From: M1-B18 sp048264125
GTDB lineage: Bacteria; Bacillota; Clostridia; Peptostreptococcales; Natronincolaceae
DNA: 64,000 nt
Direction: 5' to 3'
Assembly: GCA_048264125.1 (NCBI GenBank)
Contig: JBLXDM010000007.1
Span: forward strand, 1 to 64,000
A program made the translations under genes and the position numbers. The notes under the pieces are model-generated. The model had not been told where the DNA came from. It ran no database searches and worked only from the letters and a program-made list of their open reading frames with translations. Of the stretch, positions 52,205 to 60,622 are shown in pieces (the stretch's first letter is position 1; each line of letters starts with the position of its first letter).

Positions 52205-52299
52205 ATTTTCACAAAGTTATACTATAATTAATTTAAGTAGGAAGGAAACTTTTAACTTTGTATAAACATACTACTCATCTTTATAATGCAATTTCCTCA
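52205..52299. repeat. MITE-like repeat, partial copy F
   Basis: A CACAAAGTTA left remnant and then GGAAACTTTTAACTTTG with TATAAACATACTACTCATC and AATGCAATTTCCTCA match the right end of the family (ends at 52299). The arm contains TTGTAT (52258-52263), an 18-nt spacer and TATAAT, facing the histidine kinase gene that starts 32 nt downstream. Confidence 0.65.
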
Positions 52300-52330
52300 A
52301 GTAATAATTAAAGTTTCGGGAGCTGAAAAT

Positions 52331-53599
52331 ATGCTACATATTTCCTCTAGATTGAAAAAAATATTACTAATATGTGCAGTTACCACCTTTATGGGTCAAA
52401 TATATTTAAACCCCTTCGGCAGTGATTTTAGATTTTCTCTAAGCGTAGTAGCCTTCTCACTCTTCGTATTTTGGTATAAGGAACTGGAATTAATACCTAC
52501 AGCCTTTTTAACGGGGATTATTCTATTTATATTTAGGAGCTTTATAGAGGTGCTGCAGCATGGACCTAGCATGCTGTCTAGTATAATGTTTATACATTAT
52601 CCTACGATCATCTTCTACACCTTTTTTGGTATTTTTTTAAGCATAATACGCTTCAGAACCATATTAAGCAATAAGCTTATGTTTTTAATACTACTCACAA
52701 TATCCGACGGAACCTCAAATGTAATAGAAATCATAATCAGAAGTGATAATATACCCAAGCTGCAGGGCTTTATGACGATTTTTTTAGTGGGCTTCATCAG
52801 AAGCTTTATTACTCTGTTTATCATTGAAATCTTAAAGTATTATGAAATGCTGCTGATGAAGGAGCAGCACGAGGAAAGGTACAAGCAGCTGGTGCTTTTA
52901 ACCTCTAATCTAAAGTCTGAGGTGTTTTTCCTAAAGAAATCCATGGAGGATATTGAATATGCAATGGAAAAAAGCTATCAGCTGTATGGTAGGCTGAAGG
53001 CCTTTAAACCGGATGAAGCAGAGGAGTATTCCTTTCAGGCCCTTTTGATTGCTAAGGATATCCACGAGATTAAAAAGGACTATCTGAGGGTCAGTGCAGG
53101 GCTGGAACGAATTATACCCGAAATAGATTTACATGAGAATATGACCATAAAGGATATTTTTCAAATAATAGAATCCAATCTTATGAAGAATATCAGTAGT
53201 ATGGCAAAGGATATTAGCTTCGATTTTGTTTGTCAGGATGATATTTATATAAAGCATTCCTATGATTTGATATCAGTCATCAACAATCTTATCATCAATG
53301 CAATAGAAGCAATTAAGGATCGGGGAAAAATAAGCGTGCATGCAAAAATTAATGACAAGCATTTTGAAATAGAGGTAAGGGACAATGGTGTTGGTATTTC
53401 ACAGGAAAACTATAGCGTAATCTTTGAGCCCGGCTATACTACAAAGTTTGATGCTAAATCAGGAAAGATGAACGCCGGAATAGGGCTGACTCATGTGCTT
53501 CATATAGTAAAAAACCAACTGCTGGGAGAGATAGGGCTTAGGTCACTCATGGGGATAGAAACGGTTTTTACTGTAAGGGTGCCTATCAAAAATATCTAA
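52331..53599 (+). CDS. YcbA-like membrane sensor histidine kinase
   Basis: The 422-residue protein has five or six N-terminal membrane helices (about 8-175), a coiled-coil linker (KEQHEERYKQLVLLTSNLKSEVFFLKK), a phosphoacceptor region DIHEIKKDYLRV and a HATPase domain (VINNLIINAIEAI, DNGVGIS, GIGLTHVLHIV). This matches Bacillus YcbA (GlnK), the glutamine-sensing kinase paired with YcbB. ATG 52331 is chosen because GGGAG lies eight bases before it; the longer frame begins inside repeat copy F. Confidence 0.88.
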   Translation: MLHISSRLKKILLICAVTTFMGQIYLNPFGSDFRFSLSVVAFSLFVFWYKELELIPTAFLTGIILFIFRSFIEVLQHGPSMLSSIMFIHYPTIIFYTFFGIFLSIIRFRTILSNKLMFLILLTISDGTSNVIEIIIRSDNIPKLQGFMTIFLVGFIRSFITLFIIEILKYYEMLLMKEQHEERYKQLVLLTSNLKSEVFFLKKSMEDIEYAMEKSYQLYGRLKAFKPDEAEEYSFQALLIAKDIHEIKKDYLRVSAGLERIIPEIDLHENMTIKDIFQIIESNLMKNISSMAKDISFDFVCQDDIYIKHSYDLISVINNLIINAIEAIKDRGKISVHAKINDKHFEIEVRDNGVGISQENYSVIFEPGYTTKFDAKSGKMNAGIGLTHVLHIVKNQLLGEIGLRSLMGIETVFTVRVPIKNI

Positions 53600-53614
53600 G
53601 GGGGAGAAAAGAAT

Positions 53615-54526
53615 ATGGATTTAAATATATATATTGTTGATGATGATATCAGCATTAGGCAAATACTTAAAAACATAATTCTGTCCAATAAGCTGGGTAA
53701 TGTTGTAGGGGAAAGCAGCAACGGGGACGAGGGACTGCAGAAAATAGCCCTCCTAAAGCCTGATATCGTCATTGTGGACTTGCTTCTGCCCTATATAGAC
53801 GGCATAGAGCTGGTGACAAGGGCAACGGAGCTGAAGCTGCCGGTGCTGTATGTCATGATTTCACAGGTAAGCTCAAAGGATATGATTGCAAAGGCCTATG
53901 AAAGCGGGATAGAGTACTTCATCAATAAGCCCATAAATGTTAACGAGGTTGTTTCAGTGATAAAGAAGGTTATTGAAAAGCACAAGCTTACAGAAACCCT
54001 CAGACATATTGAAAGCGCCTTTAAAATATTGAAGGAGCTGAATGGTCCCGCTGCTGTGGAAAAAACAAAGGTAGTGAGTATTAAGGAATCGGCAAAGCTG
54101 GTATTGTCTCAGGTTGGCATACTGGGGGAGGCCGGTAGCAAGGATATCATCGATATTATTGACGTTCTCACTGGTACCAGAATGGATACCAAGGAGGTCT
54201 TGCCCAGATATAAGACCTCGGAGCTATATAAGCTTTTGAGCGACCATCACAGCAGCACCAAATACACTGGAGAAAGCAATGAAAAGGCAATTGAACAGCG
54301 GGTTAGACGGGCGATATCCAAGGCCATTAGAAATATAGCCAGCATTGGATTGGAGGACTACAGCGATTATACCTTCACCACCTATTCAAATACACTATTC
54401 GATTTTCAAGAGGTTAGAATGGAAATGGATTATTTGAAGGGTAAGACAAAGTATCATGGGAAAATAAATGTCAAGAAATTTTTAGAGGGTATCATACTGT
54501 TTGCAAATCAAAACATAAACGCATAA
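53615..54526 (+). CDS. Response regulator with YcbB DNA-binding domain
   Basis: The 303-residue protein has a receiver domain (IYIVDDDISIRQIL, phosphoacceptor Asp in IVIVDLLLPYIDG around residue 55, Lys in INKPIN) and a C-terminal YcbB-type domain (about 150-295, EQRVRRAISKAIRNIASIGLEDY). It is the partner of the kinase 15 nt upstream. In Bacillus this pair activates glutaminase and glutamine uptake; no such target is adjacent here. Confidence 0.9.
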   Translation: MDLNIYIVDDDISIRQILKNIILSNKLGNVVGESSNGDEGLQKIALLKPDIVIVDLLLPYIDGIELVTRATELKLPVLYVMISQVSSKDMIAKAYESGIEYFINKPINVNEVVSVIKKVIEKHKLTETLRHIESAFKILKELNGPAAVEKTKVVSIKESAKLVLSQVGILGEAGSKDIIDIIDVLTGTRMDTKEVLPRYKTSELYKLLSDHHSSTKYTGESNEKAIEQRVRRAISKAIRNIASIGLEDYSDYTFTTYSNTLFDFQEVRMEMDYLKGKTKYHGKINVKKFLEGIILFANQNINA

Positions 54527-54575
54527 ATAAATTCACTGCCTAGATGCGGCAGCATAGGAAGCTGCACTTCCTTAT

Positions 54576-54613
54576 AGAATGGCACGGGATATTTTGGTAT
54601 CCAGTGCCATTCT
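54576..54613 (+). terminator. Hairpin after the two-component operon
   Basis: AGAATGGCAC (54576-54585) pairs with GTGCCATTCT (54604-54613), with an inner GGATA/TATCC stem. The T run is poor (GTTATG), so termination is likely but imperfect. Confidence 0.55.
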
Positions 54614-54765
54614 GTTATGTCGCTTACATTAGCCTATATTGCATTATCGCAGAGTATTGCATTTTGTGAAGCTGTTTGCTGCAGCAGTCAGCTTTTTATA
54701 AAAAATAATATATGTTGTAACAAAGCTTAAAGATTTAACACTAATCTTATGAAAGGGGGAAACGT

Positions 54766-55284
54766 ATGGCTAAAATAACCATCCAAACCATTTACGAGCA
54801 GAATAAAAATGATGTTTATTCTTACATACTGAGCCTTACGCATAACAAGTCCCTTTCAGAGGATTTGACATCAGATGTTTTTCTAGGTGCAATAAAAGCA
54901 TTGGCTGCGTTTAAGGGTAATTCGAGTATAAAAACATGGCTATTTTCTATTGCTCGGTACAAATGGTATGAACATTTAAGAAAAAGTAAAAAGGAGCTTG
55001 CCCCCGAAGATTTAATGAGAATCTATTTATCGGAAGACACAAATTTGGAAACTACCATGATGACAAAAGAGCTGGTAGGTAGAATTTATGAGTTGTTAGA
55101 ACAAGAACCTAACAAAAACAAGGAAATCGTATTGATGCGAGTGGATGGATATTCATATTATGAAATTGCACAGAAACACAATATCTCAGAAAGTTCAGCA
55201 AGAGTAATTGATTTTCGTACCAAAGTTAAAATCAGAGCAAATCTATTAAAGGAGGGATATACCAGTGAATCAGATTTCTTGTAA
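54766..55284 (+). CDS. ECF-type RNA polymerase sigma factor
   Basis: The 172-residue protein has region 2 (YSYILSLTHNKSLSEDLTSDVFLGAIKALAAFKGNSSIKTWLFSIARYKWYEHLRK, about 18-75) and region 4 (IVLMRVDGYSYYEIAQKHNISESSARVIDFRTKVKIR, about 122-160). It starts a three-gene operon with its anti-sigma factor (20-nt overlap). ECF factors often drive their own operons: TGTAAC at about 54716 could be the -35 box. The trigger is unknown. Confidence 0.9.
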   Translation: MAKITIQTIYEQNKNDVYSYILSLTHNKSLSEDLTSDVFLGAIKALAAFKGNSSIKTWLFSIARYKWYEHLRKSKKELAPEDLMRIYLSEDTNLETTMMTKELVGRIYELLEQEPNKNKEIVLMRVDGYSYYEIAQKHNISESSARVIDFRTKVKIRANLLKEGYTSESDFL

Positions 55285-55801
55285 TGTTTGCATAGACTTA
55301 ATACCGCTTGTTAAGGATGGCATCGCCAGTGCAGATAGCTGTGCTTTGGTAATGGAGCATATTTCAACTTGTAAACACTGTTCCGTTGCCTTTGGTGGAG
55401 AAATGGCAGCAAACGCAGCTATGGATGATGTTATCGTATTGAATAAAATCAAAAAGCAGTTAATATTGTTTTTATTAAGCATTATTTTTCTTGGAACGCT
55501 GATTGGAATGGTGCTCTCCGATGGTATGGGAATGTTCTACAATGCACTGATTATGCCCGCTATTGGTGGATTTGGTTATATATTACTTAAGAAAAAATCA
55601 TATTGTGTACCGTTAGGCTTGTTTCTGTTTTCATTTGTATGGGTAAGCATCCGTGAAATCGTAAAAGGTTTTTTAACCTACTCGACCATAGTTGACTTAC
55701 TCATTATGTCAGCATGGTGGTCTGGAATTTTTGCGGCATTTAGTGCCGTTGGTGTTCTGATTGCCGGACTTTTATACTACGCATTTAAGAAGGAGAGATA
55801 A
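55265..55801 (+). CDS. Membrane anti-sigma factor with zinc-finger-like N-terminus
   Basis: The 178-residue protein has an N-terminal ZAS-type motif (CIDLIPLVKDG, then HISTCKHCS giving His-x3-Cys-x2-Cys, about residues 32-39) and four hydrophobic segments (LILFLLSIIFLGTLIGMVL and later ones). It begins with GTG inside the sigma gene, which is typical for coupled sigma/anti-sigma pairs. It should hold the sigma factor at the membrane until a signal arrives. Confidence 0.82.
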   Translation: MNQISCNVCIDLIPLVKDGIASADSCALVMEHISTCKHCSVAFGGEMAANAAMDDVIVLNKIKKQLILFLLSIIFLGTLIGMVLSDGMGMFYNALIMPAIGGFGYILLKKKSYCVPLGLFLFSFVWVSIREIVKGFLTYSTIVDLLIMSAWWSGIFAAFSAVGVLIAGLLYYAFKKER

Positions 55802-55802
55802 A

Positions 55803-56588
55803 ATGAATTTGAAAATAAAAAAGACATTAGCCGGTACCTTTGGTGTTGGGCTAATTATCTTATTATTGCTTTTTGTAAATAGCTTTGTTGGGAATCCAGT
55901 ATCAAATGCATTGGCAAAAAAGGCTGCGCAGCAATATATTGACGCCAACTATAGTGAATTAAATCTGCAAATTCAAAGGTGCACTTACAATTTCAAGATT
56001 TCTTCCTATTCTGCACTTGTGCAATCAAACACAAGCCAGGACACTGTTTTTAGGATTGATGTTGACAGCTTTGGAGGGGTCTTGCGTGATGACTATGAAT
56101 ACGAGGTCGCAAACAATTTTACGACGTTTCGGAGATTGGATGAGGAACTGGGGAAAATTGCAGAGGAAATAATTGGAGGCAAGCTTGATTATGACTTTGA
56201 GAATATTTTTCTGCTATTTGTGAAAGAAGCGGACATTATGGAGCTTGATCGGGATATGAAGCTGGATATTAACAATCCCCCGCTTCCTCTCATGGTAGAT
56301 GTTACCGTGTTTAGCAATGACGTTTCCTACAACAAAATTGCAGAAATCGCAAAAGCTTTGGAAAATGTTTTGGGGGAACAGGACATCCCGGTTGATGAGT
56401 ATAGCGTCCGCATTTTGCCGCTATCAAATAAGCCGAAAAATGAAAACCAAGCTGCCTCATGGGTCAATGCCCTCAAGGTTTCATATTTTCCTGCAAATCG
56501 AATGGCTGAGGAGAATCTACCCCAGGTCATGGAACATTTTGCGACAGCTGGCGTTTCCAAGAGGAACGAAGAAAAGGATAAAAAATAA
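55803..56588 (+). CDS. Third gene of the ECF operon, membrane-anchored, unknown function
   Basis: The 261-residue protein has one N-terminal membrane helix (TLAGTFGVGLIILLLLFVNSFVG) and a large, probably external domain with alternating strands and helices; I recognise no family. Its place directly after the anti-sigma gene (ATG 1 nt after the stop, GGAGAG upstream) suggests it senses or answers the same stress. It ends 3 nt from the convergent nadK stop codon with no terminator between. Confidence 0.75.
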   Translation: MNLKIKKTLAGTFGVGLIILLLLFVNSFVGNPVSNALAKKAAQQYIDANYSELNLQIQRCTYNFKISSYSALVQSNTSQDTVFRIDVDSFGGVLRDDYEYEVANNFTTFRRLDEELGKIAEEIIGGKLDYDFENIFLLFVKEADIMELDRDMKLDINNPPLPLMVDVTVFSNDVSYNKIAEIAKALENVLGEQDIPVDEYSVRILPLSNKPKNENQAASWVNALKVSYFPANRMAEENLPQVMEHFATAGVSKRNEEKDKK

Positions 56589-56591
56589 ACT

Positions 56592-57407
56592 TTATAAAAA
56601 TTTCTCTATTACCTTGTTCCAAAACTCATAACCCTTTAACCGTAGCATCCGTACCTTTATATCCGAGAGATAAAGGCCTACCTCGGAAATTCCGGCATAA
56701 CGATGCTCCATGCCATCGCTTACAATTACTATTGAATCCTCGAAATGATACTCCGGATTGACCTTAATATTTGCAGTATGTGGCAAAATAACGCTGGAGG
56801 TAAAGGAGCGATATGCATTGGTATTTATAGGAGCAAGGGGTGTCACCTGTAAGGTCTTAATATTTGGATCGATGATACTGCCACCAACAGAATAGTTATA
56901 GGCAGTACTGCCTGTGGAGGTGGATACTAATATACCATCTCCGCTAAAGCGTTGTATTAGTTGGTGGTTAACCGAAATATCCAGATGTATGGTACGTGAT
57001 TTATCACCCTTTATTACAATTTCATTAAGGCCATAGGCTTGAATACAGTCTGTTCTCGTACAAATGGAGGCTTCTACAGGATTAAGGTCCTCGATTGTAA
57101 ATTTATTGTCAATATACTTCTCTAAAAATTTGTCGATTTCACTAGGATTAATTTCTGAAAAGAAGCCCAAATGACCTGTATTAATGCCTACTATAGGGAT
57201 ATCGGGAAAATTGTATTGGTGAAGGCATCGAAGAAAAGAGCCGTCGCCGCCTATGCTAATGATTAATTCGGCATTATAATCAAAGCCATCAGCTACATAG
57301 TAGCCCAGAGTAACCAGCTTATTCCTTAAGTAATCTGCCGTATCCGCAGAAAATTTGGCTTCATTACGCACTATGTTGATTATCTTGTTATTTGTGTTTG
57401 CCATCAT
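56592..57407 (-). CDS. nadK: NAD kinase
   Basis: The 271-residue enzyme phosphorylates NAD to NADP. Visible: the ATP/NAD motif ISIGGDGSFLRCLHQYN (GGDG at about 52-55), GINTGHLGFFSEI, NEIVIKGDKSRTIHLDI, STSTGSTAYNYSVGG and the C-terminal IVVSDGMEHRYAG. AAGGAGA lies before two adjacent ATGs. Confidence 0.94.
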   Translation of the reverse strand: MMANTNNKIINIVRNEAKFSADTADYLRNKLVTLGYYVADGFDYNAELIISIGGDGSFLRCLHQYNFPDIPIVGINTGHLGFFSEINPSEIDKFLEKYIDNKFTIEDLNPVEASICTRTDCIQAYGLNEIVIKGDKSRTIHLDISVNHQLIQRFSGDGILVSTSTGSTAYNYSVGGSIIDPNIKTLQVTPLAPINTNAYRSFTSSVILPHTANIKVNPEYHFEDSIVIVSDGMEHRYAGISEVGLYLSDIKVRMLRLKGYEFWNKVIEKFL

Positions 57408-57594
57408 AGAAATTCTCCTTTATGTTTCATATAAGAAATGACTGTATATTATTCTATTTTGATTATTACCCCGATTATTCTCACATATCCACTAAATTAC
57501 CATAACTTTTAAAAATATACAACTACTGCAATGAGAATATTTAGACAACTATATGTTAATTCTCCAAAATCCCTTAAAAATCCTCCATTAGTAT

Positions 57595-57624
57595 TTGATT
57601 ATCGGTAAATAATATTGATATAAT
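57595..57624 (+). promoter_or_regulatory. Promoter of the pseudouridine synthase gene
   Basis: TTGATT (57595-57600), an 18-nt spacer and TATAAT (57619-57624), about 37 nt upstream of the chosen ATG. Confidence 0.6.
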
Positions 57625-57660
57625 AGAATGATCATTGCGTACAGGAAAGAAGGTGGCTTA

Positions 57661-58575
57661 ATGCTGGTAGAAGGACAACAAAGCGAAGGATTGATTACCT
57701 ACGAGGTTGAGGCTGAGGATGAAGGAAGGTCCTTAAAGGATTTATTAAAAAAAAGACTATCTGCCTCAAGTAGGCTGCTGACAAGGCTTAAAAAGGAGGA
57801 GAATATTTTATTAAACGACTCCTATGTAAAATACTACGAGCTGGTTAAGGGCGGAGACATTATAAAGATTAAAATGGAGGAGGGGCCTAATCAGTTCATT
57901 CCTCAAGATATACCCTTTAATATCGTATATGAGGATGTTGATCTTATTATTATAAATAAGCAGCCGGGGATAGTATCCCACCCAACAAAAAGTCATCCAG
58001 ATCATACCATTGCCAATGCGGCGGTCTATTATCTGACGTCAAAGGGGGCAGAGCATAAGATCAGATTTGTAAACAGGCTAGATATGGATACCTCTGGACT
58101 ATTGATAATAGCTAAAAATCCCTATTCTCATCATATTTTATCTGAGCAAATGCAGGAGGACAGGGTGCGGAAAAAGTACATAACCTATGTCAATGGTGTG
58201 ATTGCAGAGGATAATGGGGAAATAGAGGAGCCAATTTACCGTGAGGCAGACAGTGCCATAAGGCGGACGGTGGATGAAAGGGGACAGTATTCCCTGACAA
58301 AATATAAGGTGCTGGAGCGTTTCAAGGCTGCTACAAAGCTGGAGGTAGAGCTGATGACCGGCAGGACCCACCAGATAAGGGTACACATGGCTCATATAGG
58401 GCATCCGATATTAGGAGACAGCTTATATGGACCTGAGGAAAACCCCTATGAGGTAAAGCGTCAAGCTTTGCATTCCTACTACCTAAGGCTCTTTCAGCCT
58501 AGGTATAACACGGAAATGGAAGTAGTGGCAGAGTTACCTCGGGATTTACAGGAGCTGGAGGAGAAATTAAGATAG
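57661..58575 (+). CDS. RluA-family pseudouridine synthase
   Basis: The 304-residue RNA-modifying enzyme has an N-terminal S4-like RNA-binding region (LKDLLKKRLSASSRLLTRLKKEENILLN) and the catalytic motif VNRLDMDTSGLLIIAKN (aspartate about 141), then TGRTHQIRVHMAHIGHPILGDSLYG. The target base cannot be named (RluC/RluD-like). ATG 57661 is chosen: AGAAGGTGG precedes it and the earlier ATG (57628) sits at the -10 box. Confidence 0.92.
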   Translation: MLVEGQQSEGLITYEVEAEDEGRSLKDLLKKRLSASSRLLTRLKKEENILLNDSYVKYYELVKGGDIIKIKMEEGPNQFIPQDIPFNIVYEDVDLIIINKQPGIVSHPTKSHPDHTIANAAVYYLTSKGAEHKIRFVNRLDMDTSGLLIIAKNPYSHHILSEQMQEDRVRKKYITYVNGVIAEDNGEIEEPIYREADSAIRRTVDERGQYSLTKYKVLERFKAATKLEVELMTGRTHQIRVHMAHIGHPILGDSLYGPEENPYEVKRQALHSYYLRLFQPRYNTEMEVVAELPRDLQELEEKLR

Positions 58576-58606
58576 TGATTGAGCCTTTTATATCTAATGC
58601 ATTAAT

Positions 58607-58650
58607 AAAACCAGCAGTTGAATTTTATAATTCAGTTGCTGGTTTTTATT
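58607..58650 (+). terminator. Terminator of the pseudouridine synthase gene
   Basis: AAAACCAGCA..TTGAATT pairs with AATTCA..TGCTGGTTTT around TTAT, followed by TTATTTTT. Confidence 0.85.
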
Positions 58651-58673
58651 TTTGGGTATTTTACATTATAAAG

Positions 58674-58862
58674 CTATTGCAGCTGACGGAAAAAATACTG
58701 TAGTGCATCATAGGTACTCATATCCTTGACCTCGTCAAATTCATAGAGTACTGATGAAAGCGCCATGTCATAATAGTCCTCGATTGCCACCTTGACCAGG
58801 CCTAGTTCCTTAGCATAATAGTTCTTTACTTGAAGGGTGTTGCCGTTGGAGGAGCAGGTCAT
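58674..58862 (-). CDS. Small hypothetical protein (62 aa)
   Basis: The frame MTCSSNGNTLQVKNYYAKEL... to YDALQYFFRQLQ has an amphipathic, acidic composition and no family I recognise. A weak AAGG lies four bases before the ATG and TATAAT-like sequence lies further upstream; a stop precedes it in frame. It may be a real small protein or the remnant of a longer gene. Confidence 0.4.
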   Translation of the reverse strand: MTCSSNGNTLQVKNYYAKELGLVKVAIEDYYDMALSSVLYEFDEVKDMSTYDALQYFFRQLQ

Positions 58863-58919
58863 AAAGCCTTATAATTATAATACTACAATAAAATGGAAAC
58901 GGAAGCCACCATGTCTGTT

Positions 58920-59192
58920 TTATAAATCATCCCTTTTTTCTAGCCAGTATTGTGAACCATCCTTAGTTCTTGCAAGCAGCTTAGCATCAATAAGCCCTCT
59001 TCGCAGCAGAAAATAATCATTGAAGGTATGCCAGCTGCTAATAATTGTATTGACTTCCTTTTCGGTGTAGGATTTCTCCATTTCGAATTTTTCTGACAGA
59101 TATTTAAGAATCTCAAGCTTTAAGGCCTGTCGTGCAGGCCACTGATTTATTTTGCCTTCATCATCCAAAAATCTTTTGATATCCATATTCAT
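58920..59192 (-). CDS. DUF2087 domain protein (90 aa)
   Basis: The protein consists almost entirely of a DUF2087 domain: MDIKRFLDDEGKINQWPARQALKLEILKYL, KSYTEKEVNTIISSWHTFNDYFLLRRGLID and the closing GSQYWLEK. It repeats the C-terminal domain of the regulator just upstream, which suggests a duplicated or stand-alone form of the module. ATG 59192 overlaps the regulator stop by 4 nt. Confidence 0.8.
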   Translation of the reverse strand: MNMDIKRFLDDEGKINQWPARQALKLEILKYLSEKFEMEKSYTEKEVNTIISSWHTFNDYFLLRRGLIDAKLLARTKDGSQYWLEKRDDL

Positions 59193-59959
59193 TTTAACCA
59201 ATACTCCTTACAGTCATTTGTTCTATCCATAAAGCCATATTCAATCATATAGCGTCTCAGGGTAGCATAATCCTCATATATTTCCTTTAAAATCGCATTT
59301 ACCTCAATCTCACTGTAGCTTCTGTCCCTTTCAAATTCCTCAGAAATTCGCCTTAATATAATAATCTTTTTCTTCTCCTTGGTTGAGAAGGTCTTTAGTC
59401 TCAAGGGTGACAAGGAAATAAACATGTTTTGGAGGGTTTTTTCCTCCTCAGCCTTGGTGACAAAATATCTGTCATCCACCATGGTTGCATTTTTGTGAAC
59501 CTCCAGCAGCTGATCCTTTGTGTTATACTGCTGCTTTTTGCTGTCCACACCCTTCAAGGCCAGCTCATAAATAGAAAGATACAGCTTAGCTTGCTTGGCC
59601 TTTTCACGGAATACGAAGCGTTGATGCCGTATTGTTGCGGGAGCCAGTCCGGTTTCCTTTGAAACTTCGTTGTCGCTCATGCCTAGATACATCATGGTCA
59701 ATAGATTTTTTTGATTTTCCGTCAGTCCGGTATATTTTTTGTCGTAGGAGGACAGTAGGTTAAACATATCGCCATGCTCCCTTTGAATGTGGAGCTCTAT
59801 CATTTTGGAAGCGGCATAGTACCTATCATCTACCTTAAAGATTTCACCCTCCTCAAATTCCTTTCCACATAGGCTGCAAATATATTTTTTCTTTTGTCTA
59901 TCATAGGAAAAGCCGCTTTTAATTTCCTCCAGGCTGGAGTCGATAATATTATCTAGCAT
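59189..59959 (-). CDS. LuxR-type HTH regulator with C-terminal DUF2087 domain
   Basis: The 256-residue protein has an N-terminal zinc-finger-like segment (YICSLCGKEFEEG, then HIQREHG), a LuxR/sigma-4-type helix-turn-helix (LTENQKNLLTMMYLGMSDNEVSKETGLAPATIRHQ, about 77-111) and a DUF2087 domain at 190-256. It is a likely DNA-binding regulator of unknown signal. ATG 59959 has GGCAGGTG upstream; the longer frame lacks a site. Confidence 0.8.
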   Translation of the reverse strand: MLDNIIDSSLEEIKSGFSYDRQKKKYICSLCGKEFEEGEIFKVDDRYYAASKMIELHIQREHGDMFNLLSSYDKKYTGLTENQKNLLTMMYLGMSDNEVSKETGLAPATIRHQRFVFREKAKQAKLYLSIYELALKGVDSKKQQYNTKDQLLEVHKNATMVDDRYFVTKAEEEKTLQNMFISLSPLRLKTFSTKEKKKIIILRRISEEFERDRSYSEIEVNAILKEIYEDYATLRRYMIEYGFMDRTNDCKEYWLK

Positions 59960-60458
59960 AGTACACACCTGCCAATTTAGTTTAATTATATTATAAACAT
60001 AGTTTATAAAAGTTTGCATAAAAAGTCAACGGTAATTTGAATTTATTATGCTCAGCTTAGAGAGAAACTTATAAGAACTATTTAGTGGGGCTTGGGGAAA
60101 GGAGAAGGAAGGTAACGTCAATTATTGAGGTAGTGGTGGATAAGCCTACGAGGTACAAAGTAAAAAGCAGCTGAATATGTGCATTCAACTGCATTACTAC
60201 AAGATGCCTTATAAAAGGTGGTGACTACTTCGGATTGCAGATGATACTGAGACACACCACCTTGGAAATAACTAGAAATTATCCTCGTTTAGCCAGTGAT
60301 ACTAGGAAACTTTAGGGAATTGTCTACGCTTGATAGGTTAAGTGGTCGGAATGTAGGTTTGTAGAGATTACTTGACCACTATAAAAAACTAAAAAAATAA
60401 TGTTCGTATAAAAAAACAAAACGACCTAAATCATTAGATTTAAGTCGTTTTTATGTTT
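59960..60458. other. 500-bp gap left of the integrated element
   Basis: No gene is supported. The region holds inverted pairs AAGGTGGTG...CACCACCTT (60217-60266) and AAGTGGTC...GACCACT (60339-60380), and a terminator hairpin with arms AAAACGACCTAAATC and GATTTAAGTCGTTTT (60418-60452). That hairpin is oriented to end a minus-strand tRNA-Ala transcript. Confidence 0.5.
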
Positions 60459-60506
60459 TGGTGGAGACAAGGGGGATCGAACCCCTGACCTCTTGACTGC
60501 CAGTCA
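60459..60506 (-). other. tRNA-Ala(GGC) 3' fragment, attachment site of the integrated element
   Basis: Read on the minus strand, 60506 to 60459 gives the anticodon loop CTGGCAG, TCAAGAGGTC, T-arm GGGGTTCGATCCCC, acceptor 3' strand TGTCTCC and ACCA. The match to tRNA-Ala stops just 5' of the anticodon loop, where element DNA begins. This is the usual remnant left by a tyrosine integrase that enters a tRNA 3' half; the intact tRNA should be at the far end of the element. Confidence 0.85.
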
Positions 60507-60622
60507 TAATTCATACACTTAACAAATGTTGAAAATAAGGGATTGCAATGTTTTAAAACACGTATCAAACTGTAAAAAACGACTTAAAATTACGGCAGTA
60601 ACTAACAAGTAACTAACAAAAA

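Noticed and set aside
60217..60266. Possible T-box-like AAGGTGGTG...CACCACCTT element
   Set aside because: The T-box core (GGGTGGNACCGCG) is absent and there is no downstream aminoacyl-tRNA synthetase or amino acid gene.
60405..60460. Terminator hairpin near 60.4 kb as part of the mobile element
   Set aside because: It lies on the chromosomal side of the tRNA-Ala fragment and faces the minus strand, so it belongs to the original tRNA transcript.
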